From contig CAKTKB010000063.1 of the NCBI GenBank assembly GCA_934569195.1, positions 1 through 7,964 of the forward strand: a DNA stretch of 7,964 nt, in the 5' to 3' direction. Every line of letters starts with the position of its first letter. Positions within the stretch are counted from its first letter, which is position 1. Below are positions 1-6,130 of this stretch, one piece after another. The stretch comes from an uncultured Oscillospiraceae bacterium (GTDB lineage: Bacteria; Bacillota; Clostridia; Oscillospirales; Oscillospiraceae). A program made the translations under genes and the position numbers. The notes beneath the pieces were generated by a model. That model saw nothing but the letters and a program-made list of their open reading frames with translations. It ran no database searches and was not told the origin of the DNA.

Positions 1-1
1 T

Positions 2-124
2 CTCAAAAAGCAAACCAGTGTCAAGAAGGTGATTTTCAATGTTTTCAAGGATTTGGACAAAGCCATCTACGAAAAGCAGCTCCGAGCAGATGGACCGGCT
101 GAAAGCCGCTTTACAGGGCTGTGA
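2..124 (+). CDS. C-terminal end of a macrodomain protein-ADP-ribose hydrolase (partial, 5' end outside window)
   Basis: The frame starting at base 2 is open from the window edge and stops with TGA at 122-124, giving 40 residues. They begin LKKQTSVKKVIFNVFKDLDK and continue AIYEKQL. A beta strand of the form VIFNVF followed by an acidic turn and an IY-x-x-x-L helix is how macrodomains end. The immediate neighbour is a class M sirtuin, whose usual operon partner is a zinc-dependent macrodomain that removes ADP-ribose from the modified target. After EKQL the frame runs on for about 13 residues (RADGPAESRFTGL) that look like no macrodomain tail; they are simply the other reading frame of the sirtuin start. 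The gene overlaps the sirtuin gene by 86 bp, which suggests translational coupling. The catalytic part of the protein is not in the window, so the assignment rests on this short tail and on context. Confidence 0.68.
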   Translation, partial: LKKQTSVKKVIFNVFKDLDKAIYEKQLRADGPAESRFTGL

Positions 125-905
125 TGCCGTGGTGATCGGCGCCGGTTCCGGACTGTCTACGGCGGCGGGCTTCACCTACACCGGCGAACGGTTTGAAAAA
201 TATTTTTCCGATTTTGCGGCAAGGTACGGCATTCGGGATATGTACAGCGGCGGCTTTTACCCCTTTCCCACGCAGGAAGCGTTCTGGGCATATTGGAGCC
301 GGTATATCTACATCAACCGCTATCAGGATGCGCCCAAGCCGGTCTATGAGAACCTTTTGAAACTGGTGGCTGACAAGGATTATTTTGTCATCACCACGAA
401 TGTTGACCACTGCTTTCAGAAGGCGGGCTTTGACAAGAAGCGGCTGTTCTACACGCAGGGGGATTACGGGCTGTTCCAATGCAGCGAGCCGTGCTGTCAG
501 GAAACCTTTGATAACGAAGCCGTGATCCTGGAAATGGTCAAGCGGCAGGAGGATATGAAAGTCCCGACCGAGCTTCTTCCGACCTGTCCTCACTGTGGGA
601 AGCCCATGACCATGAACCTCCGCTGCGATGATACCTTTGTGGAGGACGAGGGTTGGCACAAGGCAGCAGAGCGGTATGAGAATTTCCTCCGCACCCGCAG
701 CGGGCAGAAAATTCTCTTTCTGGAGCTGGGCGTCGGCTACAACACCCCGGCCATCATCAAATATCCCTTCTGGCGCATGGTTCGCAGCCGGGAGGACGCG
801 GTTTATGCCTGTCTCAACCTCAGCGAGGCGTCTGCGCCAGACGAAATCAGGGACAAATCCATCTGTATCCATGGGGATATCGGAGAGATTCTGTCTCAGC
901 TTTAA
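39..905 (+). CDS. Class M sirtuin (SirTM-like), probable protein ADP-ribosyltransferase
   Basis: A 288-residue Sir2-fold protein. The NAD-binding motif GAGSGLSTAAG lies at 34-44, TTNVDH at 119-124 (Asn121) and TQGDYGLFQC at 139-148. Two Cys pairs follow (Cys148 and Cys152/153, then Cys183 and Cys186 in CPHC) and should hold the structural zinc. In deacetylase sirtuins the third motif is HG with a catalytic His; here it is Gln140-Gly. This Gln and the GDYGL-QCS context match the class M sirtuins described from streptococci and staphylococci, which transfer ADP-ribose to a lipoylated GcvH-like carrier and lack deacetylase activity. It is therefore probably a writer of ADP-ribosylation, paired with the macrodomain eraser ending just upstream. 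The start at 39 is preferred because AAGGTG at 26-31 lies 7 nt before it and the N-terminus then has the family length. The ATG at 90 (codon 18) is an alternative. The cytoplasmic target in this organism is not visible. Confidence 0.87.
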   Translation: MFSRIWTKPSTKSSSEQMDRLKAALQGCDAVVIGAGSGLSTAAGFTYTGERFEKYFSDFAARYGIRDMYSGGFYPFPTQEAFWAYWSRYIYINRYQDAPKPVYENLLKLVADKDYFVITTNVDHCFQKAGFDKKRLFYTQGDYGLFQCSEPCCQETFDNEAVILEMVKRQEDMKVPTELLPTCPHCGKPMTMNLRCDDTFVEDEGWHKAAERYENFLRTRSGQKILFLELGVGYNTPAIIKYPFWRMVRSREDAVYACLNLSEASAPDEIRDKSICIHGDIGEILSQL

Positions 906-960
906 GAAAGGATCATGCGGTCTTGCTGCGTCCCCGTCGAAAGCCCTTTTCTTATACAAG

Positions 961-994
961 AAGGAGCCGCCGGTGTCACACGGCAGCTCCTTTT
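961..994 (+). terminator. Intrinsic terminator after the sirtuin gene
   Basis: AAGGAGCCGCCG at 961-972 pairs with CGGCAGCTCCTT at 981-992 (12 bp with one C-A mismatch) around an 8-nt loop. The run TTTT ends the stem at 991-994, and a second T-rich stretch lies at 1006-1012. It begins 55 nt after the sirtuin stop. The UvrA-like gene ends convergently at 1050; on that strand the hairpin has only a weak T tract, so its use in both directions is possible but less certain. Confidence 0.75.
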
Positions 995-1049
995 CTGTAT
1001 ATGCGTTTTTTTCGTCAGGATTGCAGAATCCTTCGACCGCTCCGGACCG

Positions 1050-3539
1050 TTATACGAACCTCCCGGTAATGCTGTCCTTATTTTCCCGAATCTCCTCCGG
1101 AGTGCCGCTGGCCACAATCCGGCCGCCTGCGTCTCCGCCGCCGGGGCCCATGTCGATCACGAAGTCCGCGTTGCGGATCACATCCAGGTCATGCTCAATA
1201 ACGACAACCGTTGCGCCGCTATCGATGAGCGCCTGAAAAACGCCCAGCAGCACCTGCACATCCAGCGGATGCAGACCGATGGACGGCTCGTCAAACACAA
1301 AAACGGAATCCTCCTGGGTCTTCCCGATCTCGCTAGCCAGCTTGAGCCGCTGCGCTTCACCGCCGGAGAGGCTGGGCGTTTCCTCCCCCAGCGTGAGATA
1401 ACCCAGGCCAAGCCGCTGGAGAACGTCCAGTTTCTGGCTGACGGTTTTCATACCCGCGCAGAAGTCCATCGCGGAATTCACGTCCATTTCCATAAGCTCC
1501 GGCAAAGATGCGGATGCTCCCTCTTTGTTGGTCAGCTTCACATCGTAGGCGGCTCTTGCATAGCGCGAACCGCGGCAATCCGGGCAGGGAATGTCCACAT
1601 CCGGCAGGAACTGTACATCCAGACTGACCACGCCTGTTCCGTCGCACCCGGGGCAGCGAAGGGAACCGGTATTATAGGAAAAGTCACTGGCCTTATAGCC
1701 TTTTTCCCGGGCATCTGCGGATTTCGCATACAGCTTGCGCAGCTCGTCGTGAACGCCCGCATAGGTGGCGACCGTCGAGCGGACGTTGATGCCGATGGGC
1801 GTGGCGTCGATGAGCTTGACATGGGCGATGCCGTCGGCCCTGATTGCACGGATATGTGCGGGCAGGGCGATGCCGCGAATGCTTGCATCCAACGCGGGAA
1901 CAAGGCTTTCCAGGACCATAGTCGTCTTGCCGGAGCCGGACACACCGGTAACCACGGTGAGCCGTCCTTTCGGAATGTCCACCTCAAGCGGCTTGACCGT
2001 ATGGATTTGAGAAGTGGACAGGTGAATCACGCCGCTTTCAAAGAGTCTTTCCTTTGCAGCGCAGGTACGCAGCTTCGTTTCGGCTTTTCCGGAAAGAAAT
2101 GGCCCAATCTGGGAGGCCGGATTCTCTTCAATCGCGGGAATATCCCCCTCGGCAATCACATGACCGCCCTTCGCGCCTGCCTCCGGCCCCATCTCCACGA
2201 TCCAGTCCGCTTCCTTCAAAATCTGCGTGTCGTGATCGACCAAAATGACAGAATTTCCGTCGGCAACCAGGTCGTGCATGACCCCGGTCAGTCCTACAAT
2301 ATTGGATGGGTGCAGACCGATGGACGGCTCATCCAGGACATACAGCACGCCTGTTGTGCGATTGCGGACGGCGCGGGCCAGCTGCATTCGCTGGCGCTCA
2401 CCGGTGGAGAGGGTAGATGCCGAGCGGTCAAGGGTCAGGTATCCCAGCCCCAAGTCCATCAGCCGCTTGGCCGTACTCTCAAACGCCTCGCAGATGCTTT
2501 CCGCCATGGGACGCATTTCCTCCGGCAGGCTACCCGGTACACCCTGCACCCACTCTACAAGCTCGGACAGCGTCATAGCGCAGGCCGCATCCAGGGAAAT
2601 GCCCCGCAGCCTCGGCCCGCGGGCGGCGCTTGACAGGCGGGTACCGCCGCAATCCGGACAGATATCCTCCCGCAGAAACTTCTCCACCCGCTTCATGCCC
2701 TTTTCGTCCTTGACCTTTGCAAGGGCATTCTCCACGGTATAGACAGCGTTAAAATAAGTAAAATCCAGTTCTCCCGCCTGGTTTGCGTTTTTATTGTGGT
2801 AGAAAATATGCTTTTTCTCCGCCGGACCGTGAAACACGATATCCTTTTCCTGTTCCGTCAGGTCCCGGAAGGGCACATCCGTCCGGACCCCCATCTCCCG
2901 GCAAATATCCGTCATCAGCGACCACATCAGACTGTTCCACGGGGCGACTGCACCCTCGTCAATGGTCAAGGAATCGTCCGGCACCAGCGTCGCCAGGTCG
3001 ACGGTGCGTACAATCCCTGTCCCACTGCACTTTGGGCAGGCGCCCTGGGAATTGAACGCCAACTCCTCGGCGGATGGCGCATAAAAATGAACGCCGCACT
3101 CCGGACAGATCAGTTCTTTCCCGGCGGCAACAGCCAGGGACGGCTCCAGGTAATGCCCGTTGGGGCAGCGGTGGTTGGCCAGGCGAGAATACATCAGCCG
3201 CAGACTATTCAGCAGCTCCGTTCCCGTTCCAAATGTGCTGCGGATGCCCGGCACGCCGGGGCGCTGGTGCAGCGCCAGCGCGGCGGGAACATACAGCACC
3301 TCGTCCACACTGGCCCTGGACGCCTGGGTCATCCTCCGGCGCGTATAGGTGGAGAGTGCCTCCAGATAACGGCGGGAGCCTTCGGCATACAGCACTCCCA
3401 ATGCCAGGGAGGATTTCCCGGAGCCGGACACCCCCGCTATGCCGACGATTTTTCCCAACGGGATGTCGACATCTATATTTTTCAGATTGTGTACCTTTGC
3501 TCCACGAATGAGCATTTTATCGATCATATCCAGTTCCAT
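1050..3539 (-). CDS. Short UvrA-like ABC ATPase lacking the UvrB-binding domain (class II/III UvrA)
   Basis: An 829-residue protein with two ABC ATPase modules of the UvrA type. Module 1 has Walker A GVSGSGKSS (36-44), signature LSTGERQRMQLA (377-388) and Walker B VLDEPSIGLH (401-410). Module 2 has GVSGSGKTT (532-540), LSGGEAQRLKLA (724-735) and VFDEPSIGLH (749-758). CxxC pairs at 145/148 with 168/171, at 294/297 and at 629/632 with 652/655 fit the UvrA zinc modules. Canonical UvrA is about 940 residues. Here the chain passes almost directly from the CPNGH segment (125-129) to the zinc element at 145, so the roughly 130-residue UvrB-interaction domain is missing, as in UvrA2 and drug-resistance UvrA homologues. 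It should bind damaged or drug-bound DNA but probably does not load UvrB. The first signature has Thr for the usual second residue (LSTGE). The peptidase gene lies 90 bp upstream and may be cotranscribed. The start is uncertain: ATG codons 1, 5 and 9 are all possible, none with a strong ribosome binding site. Confidence 0.9.
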   Translation of the reverse strand: MELDMIDKMLIRGAKVHNLKNIDVDIPLGKIVGIAGVSGSGKSSLALGVLYAEGSRRYLEALSTYTRRRMTQASRASVDEVLYVPAALALHQRPGVPGIRSTFGTGTELLNSLRLMYSRLANHRCPNGHYLEPSLAVAAGKELICPECGVHFYAPSAEELAFNSQGACPKCSGTGIVRTVDLATLVPDDSLTIDEGAVAPWNSLMWSLMTDICREMGVRTDVPFRDLTEQEKDIVFHGPAEKKHIFYHNKNANQAGELDFTYFNAVYTVENALAKVKDEKGMKRVEKFLREDICPDCGGTRLSSAARGPRLRGISLDAACAMTLSELVEWVQGVPGSLPEEMRPMAESICEAFESTAKRLMDLGLGYLTLDRSASTLSTGERQRMQLARAVRNRTTGVLYVLDEPSIGLHPSNIVGLTGVMHDLVADGNSVILVDHDTQILKEADWIVEMGPEAGAKGGHVIAEGDIPAIEENPASQIGPFLSGKAETKLRTCAAKERLFESGVIHLSTSQIHTVKPLEVDIPKGRLTVVTGVSGSGKTTMVLESLVPALDASIRGIALPAHIRAIRADGIAHVKLIDATPIGINVRSTVATYAGVHDELRKLYAKSADAREKGYKASDFSYNTGSLRCPGCDGTGVVSLDVQFLPDVDIPCPDCRGSRYARAAYDVKLTNKEGASASLPELMEMDVNSAMDFCAGMKTVSQKLDVLQRLGLGYLTLGEETPSLSGGEAQRLKLASEIGKTQEDSVFVFDEPSIGLHPLDVQVLLGVFQALIDSGATVVVIEHDLDVIRNADFVIDMGPGGGDAGGRIVASGTPEEIRENKDSITGRFV

Positions 3540-3564
3540 CTTTCTGGCGGCAGAAGATACGGCG

Positions 3565-3604
3565 CGCCGATGCCCCGGGCCGCACTGCGCTCAGGCATCC
3601 GGCG
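3565..3604 (-). other. GC-rich hairpin between the peptidase and UvrA-like genes
   Basis: On the plus strand CGCCGATGCC (3565-3574) pairs with GGCATC (3594-3599) and GGCG (3601-3604), leaving one bulged C: 10 bp around a 19-nt GC-rich loop. It sits in the middle of the 90-bp gap between the peptidase stop and the UvrA-like start. No T tract follows on either strand, so it is not a normal intrinsic terminator. It could stabilise the peptidase mRNA end, cause processing, or limit translation of the downstream gene. I see no promoter in this gap. Confidence 0.45.
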
Positions 3605-3629
3605 GTTTGCCGTCCCCCCCTATGGCCTT

Positions 3630-5345
3630 TTACACGCTCTGCTCCTGCTTTGCGATCTGTTCCAGCAGGATTTCTGCTGCATACCCGCAGGCACGCTCAA
3701 CAGAACCGGCTTCAAAGGGATTGGCCAGATTTGCATAGCGCAGGGTTTCTAGGTAGCTGCGGCTGCCGCCGGTCTTGCAGAGCTTCAGGTAATCCTGCCA
3801 GGCCGCCTGCTTATCCTCGGCGTACTTTTTCTTGAACTCCATCGCGCCCATGGTGGTAAGCGTGTAGTTGATGTAGTAGAAGGGATAGAGGAAAATGTGC
3901 AGCTTGTGGTACCAGTAGCCGCCGCGGTCCATGAAGGGGTCGCTGTCGTACTTACGCCAGGGCATGTACTTTTCCTCCAGCAGATGCCACTGATATGTCC
4001 GCTCCTTGGGCGTCAGCTCGGGATGGGCGTAGCAGATGTGCTGGAACTCGTCCACCGCCACACCAAAGGGCACGAAGGTCAGCGCCTCCTGCAAATGGGC
4101 AAAACGGAACTTATCCGCCTGATCGCCGAAGAACCACTCGGCGTAAGGGTAGGCGAACTGCTCCATGGACATGGAGTGAATCTCCGCAATGTCCGTGGAT
4201 TCGCTGTAATAGTCCGAAATGGGCTGGCTGCGCATGGCCATATAGCCCGCGAAGGCGTGGCCTAATTCGTGGGTCAGGACCTGCATATCAAAAATCGTGT
4301 GGTTAAAGCAGGAAAATACAAAGGGTGCCTTCAGGCTGGGCAGACTGGTCATGTAGCCCGTGGAAGCCTTGCCCGGCTTGTTCTGCAAATCCATCAGCTC
4401 ATGGTCGATCATAAAGTCAATGAATTCACCGGTCTCCGGGCTGATGTCGTGATACATTTTCTGCGCTGTCCGAACCATAAATGCGTCGTCGCCCGCGGGC
4501 TCGGCGTTGCCGTCCGGGAACACCATCTTTTCGTCATGCCACAGAACATGGTCGATCCCCAAACGCTTTGCCTGGGCGTCATAGAGCTTCTGGCACAGCG
4601 GCACAAGGAAGGTACGCACCTGCTCCCGGAAGGACGCGACCTCCTTTTCGCCGTAGTCTGTGCGTCCCTGCTCCAGATAGCCCACGGGGATATAGTTCTC
4701 ATAGCCGAGGTTTTTGCCCATCTGGTTGCGGATGCGGATCAATTCGTCCCAAATCTCCTCCAGGCGCGGCTCATTGTCCTCATAAAATTTGGAGTACGCC
4801 TTGACGGCGGCTGCGCGCATGGCCCGGTCCGGGTGCTCAAAGTATTTCTGCACGCCGTAGAGATTCAGCGTCTTACCGTCGAAGGGGATTTCCGCCGTGG
4901 CCATGATTTTCTGATATTCGTTGGCCAAACGGCTCTCCTGCTGGCGCAGAGGGATATTGGCCTCGCAGAACAGTTTTTTCTGCAGGTCCATGGAAACAAA
5001 ATATTGCTTGCCAAATTCTTTCTCGATGTCCGGACGGAAGGGACTGGCGGCAATGGCCTCACTAAGCGCGACCTCCGCGCCTCCCAGAGTCGGCAGCGTG
5101 TCCTGCAGATAATTGACCTCCCCTTCGTAAAACGCGTCGCGGGTGTCCAGGGTATGGCGGATATGTGCAATGGAATATTGTGTGGAAAGCTCGCAGCTTG
5201 CGCGATCTATCTCAAGCATCCGCGCGCGCAGCGCTTCGTAGCTCTCTGCGTGCTCAACCGCAGTCTTCCACTCGCTGAGCTTTGCACGGTGCGCCTCCAG
5301 GTCGGGGCGCTTGTATTCCAAGGTTGAAAACTGATAATTTTTCAT
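3630..5345 (-). CDS. M3 family zinc oligoendopeptidase (PepF/oligopeptidase F-like)
   Basis: A 571-residue cytoplasmic metallopeptidase that should cleave short peptides. The zinc site HELGH is at 359-363 (His359, catalytic Glu360, His363). The third ligand is Glu388 in DIAEIHSMSME, 25 residues after His363, as in thimet-type M3 enzymes. The late motif GGYWYHKLHIFLYPFYYINY (475-494) supplies the tyrosines and histidine that bind substrate in this family. No signal peptide or membrane segment is seen, and the length is normal for M3 peptidases. The frame stays open to an ATG at 5474, but the start at 5345 is chosen: AGAAGGAG lies about 12 nt before it, the protein from there begins MKNYQFSTLEYKRPDLE as family members do, and the extra 43 residues are basic and unlike the family, crossing a stem-loop. 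An intrinsic terminator upstream (5507-5552) means the gene needs its own promoter in 5420-5506. CATAAT at 5432-5437 (minus strand) is only a weak -10 candidate. Confidence 0.93.
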   Translation of the reverse strand: MKNYQFSTLEYKRPDLEAHRAKLSEWKTAVEHAESYEALRARMLEIDRASCELSTQYSIAHIRHTLDTRDAFYEGEVNYLQDTLPTLGGAEVALSEAIAASPFRPDIEKEFGKQYFVSMDLQKKLFCEANIPLRQQESRLANEYQKIMATAEIPFDGKTLNLYGVQKYFEHPDRAMRAAAVKAYSKFYEDNEPRLEEIWDELIRIRNQMGKNLGYENYIPVGYLEQGRTDYGEKEVASFREQVRTFLVPLCQKLYDAQAKRLGIDHVLWHDEKMVFPDGNAEPAGDDAFMVRTAQKMYHDISPETGEFIDFMIDHELMDLQNKPGKASTGYMTSLPSLKAPFVFSCFNHTIFDMQVLTHELGHAFAGYMAMRSQPISDYYSESTDIAEIHSMSMEQFAYPYAEWFFGDQADKFRFAHLQEALTFVPFGVAVDEFQHICYAHPELTPKERTYQWHLLEEKYMPWRKYDSDPFMDRGGYWYHKLHIFLYPFYYINYTLTTMGAMEFKKKYAEDKQAAWQDYLKLCKTGGSRSYLETLRYANLANPFEAGSVERACGYAAEILLEQIAKQEQSV

Positions 5346-5370
5346 GGTATCCGATCTCTCCTTCTGATAT

Positions 5371-5419
5371 GCCGGCAGCCGAAAGCCCTCTTTTACAGGG
5401 GCAATCTGCCGCTGCCGGC
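5371..5419 (-). promoter_or_regulatory. Nested inverted repeat in the leader of the peptidase gene
   Basis: GCCGGCAGC at 5371-5379 and GCTGCCGGC at 5411-5419 are a perfect 9-bp inverted repeat. Between them a second short stem (GCCC at 5385-5388 with GGGC near 5399-5402) can form. On the mRNA the 3' foot of the outer stem ends only a few nt before the AGAAGGAG ribosome binding site of the M3 peptidase. There is no T tract after the outer stem, so termination is unlikely. A role in translation or mRNA stability is possible, and I recognise no riboswitch class here. Confidence 0.4.
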
Positions 5420-5506
5420 GCAGTCGATTATGGTCCGGCGGGAATCCCGACGCATGCTTTCCAAGCGATTTCACGCGGCGGATACATACAATCGATTCGC
5501 CTTCTC

Positions 5507-5552
5507 AAAAAACTCCGGCAGGAGGTCGTCTGTGCAAGCGATCCCCTGCCGG
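5507..5552 (-). terminator. Intrinsic terminator after the CBS-domain gene
   Basis: Reading the minus strand, CCGGCAGG (5552-5545) pairs perfectly with CCTGCCGG (5522-5515) around a 22-nt loop. A, G and then six T residues follow (the T tract is 5512-5507). It begins 9 nt after the stop codon of the CBS gene. It separates that transcript from the peptidase gene downstream. Confidence 0.82.
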
Positions 5553-5561
5553 TTATGTACA

Positions 5562-5981
5562 CTAATCCTCCGTAAAAAGCTGCTGCTGGCAATATTTGAT
5601 GATGGAGCGCCGGGTAATGATGCCGATAAACGCGTCCTTATCATCCACCACCGGGACAAAATTCTGTGTGCTGGCCCGCTCCACCAGCTCGTGCATGGTC
5701 GTCGTTACCCGCACGGGGACATTATCCCTGCGGCGCGGAATCTCCATCACACGGTGTGCCTCCGCCTGCCGCATATCCATGTAGCACATATTTTTTACCG
5801 CCCACAGGAGGTCCCCCTCCGTCAGGGTCCCGCGGTACTCGCCCCGTTTGTTCAGAATCGGAAGCGAGGCATAGCCGGCAGTCTCCATTTTCTCCAGCGC
5901 CTGCCGGAGGGTATAGTCGTCATGTATATAGGAACACATCGCCTTAGGCGTCAAGAAAAAAAGTATGTTGTTTTGGTTCAT
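5562..5981 (-). CDS. Two-CBS-domain protein, DarB/CbpB (YkuL)-like
   Basis: A 139-residue protein made of two CBS motifs and little else. The first runs roughly from residue 9 to 62, with GYASLPILN and RGTLTEGDLLWAV; the second from about 78 to 132, with NFVPVVDDKDAFIGIITRRS. CBS pairs bind adenosine-containing ligands. The layout and the ending FxGIxTRRxxxK resemble B. subtilis YkuL/DarB and Listeria CbpB, which bind c-di-AMP and control (p)ppGpp synthesis. That link is inferred from remembered family sequence, and the ligand is not shown. The frame is open to an ATG at 6050, but the ATG at 5981 is preferred: AAAGGA lies 7 nt upstream of it, and the -10 element at 6028-6033 would lie inside the longer version. 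No membrane segment is seen. lysA lies upstream on the same strand with no convincing terminator between, so some transcripts may cover both. Confidence 0.85.
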   Translation of the reverse strand: MNQNNILFFLTPKAMCSYIHDDYTLRQALEKMETAGYASLPILNKRGEYRGTLTEGDLLWAVKNMCYMDMRQAEAHRVMEIPRRRDNVPVRVTTTMHELVERASTQNFVPVVDDKDAFIGIITRRSIIKYCQQQLFTED

Positions 5982-6027
5982 GGTAGCATCCTTTCCGCGT
6001 TTGCTGGCGGCGCTCACCGCCTTGTTC

Positions 6028-6033
6028 ATTATA
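6028..6033 (-). promoter_or_regulatory. Extended -10 promoter of the CBS-domain gene
   Basis: The minus strand reads TGGTATAAT, a perfect TATAAT with the TGn extension. No good -35 hexamer is seen at 17 nt; only weak TTAACC-like sequence lies further up. Transcription would begin near 6021, about 40 nt before the ATG at 5981. The leader contains a small GGCGG/CCGCC hairpin shortly before the ribosome binding site. Confidence 0.65.
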
Positions 6034-6130
6034 CCACAAAACCGCTGCAAAAGGTTAAAAATTTATTATGAACAGGAGCATTTCCAGCCCAAATTTTTCC
6101 GGCTATTTTTGTGCATCTTTCACATACGAA

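Noticed and set aside
111..959. Minus-strand open frame (282 codons) opposite the sirtuin
   Set aside because: It is antisense to well-conserved sirtuin motifs and carries no recognisable domain of its own.
915..2633. Long plus-strand open frame (572 codons) opposite the UvrA-like gene
   Set aside because: It lies antisense to a protein with clear ABC ATPase motifs, has no recognisable domain, and is typical of GC-rich antisense frames.
2796..3752. Plus-strand open frame (318 codons) opposite the UvrA-like start and peptidase end
   Set aside because: It spans two real genes and their gap on the other strand, and its composition is low-complexity antisense with no family features.
4269..5327. 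Plus-strand open frame (352 codons) opposite the M3 peptidase
   Set aside because: It is the antisense shadow of the peptidase; the minus strand carries the HELGH zinc site and family ending.
5346..5474. Upstream in-frame extension of the M3 peptidase by 43 codons
   Set aside because: The added residues are basic and unlike the family, a good ribosome binding site precedes the inner ATG at 5345, and the stretch contains the leader inverted repeat.
5982..6050. Upstream in-frame extension of the CBS protein by 23 codons
   Set aside because: It would cover the -10 promoter element at 6028-6033, and the ATG at 5981 has its own ribosome binding site.
6086..6117. Possible plus-strand terminator (AGCC...GGCT followed by ATTTTT)
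   Set aside because: The stem is only 4 bp and no plus-strand gene ends before it.
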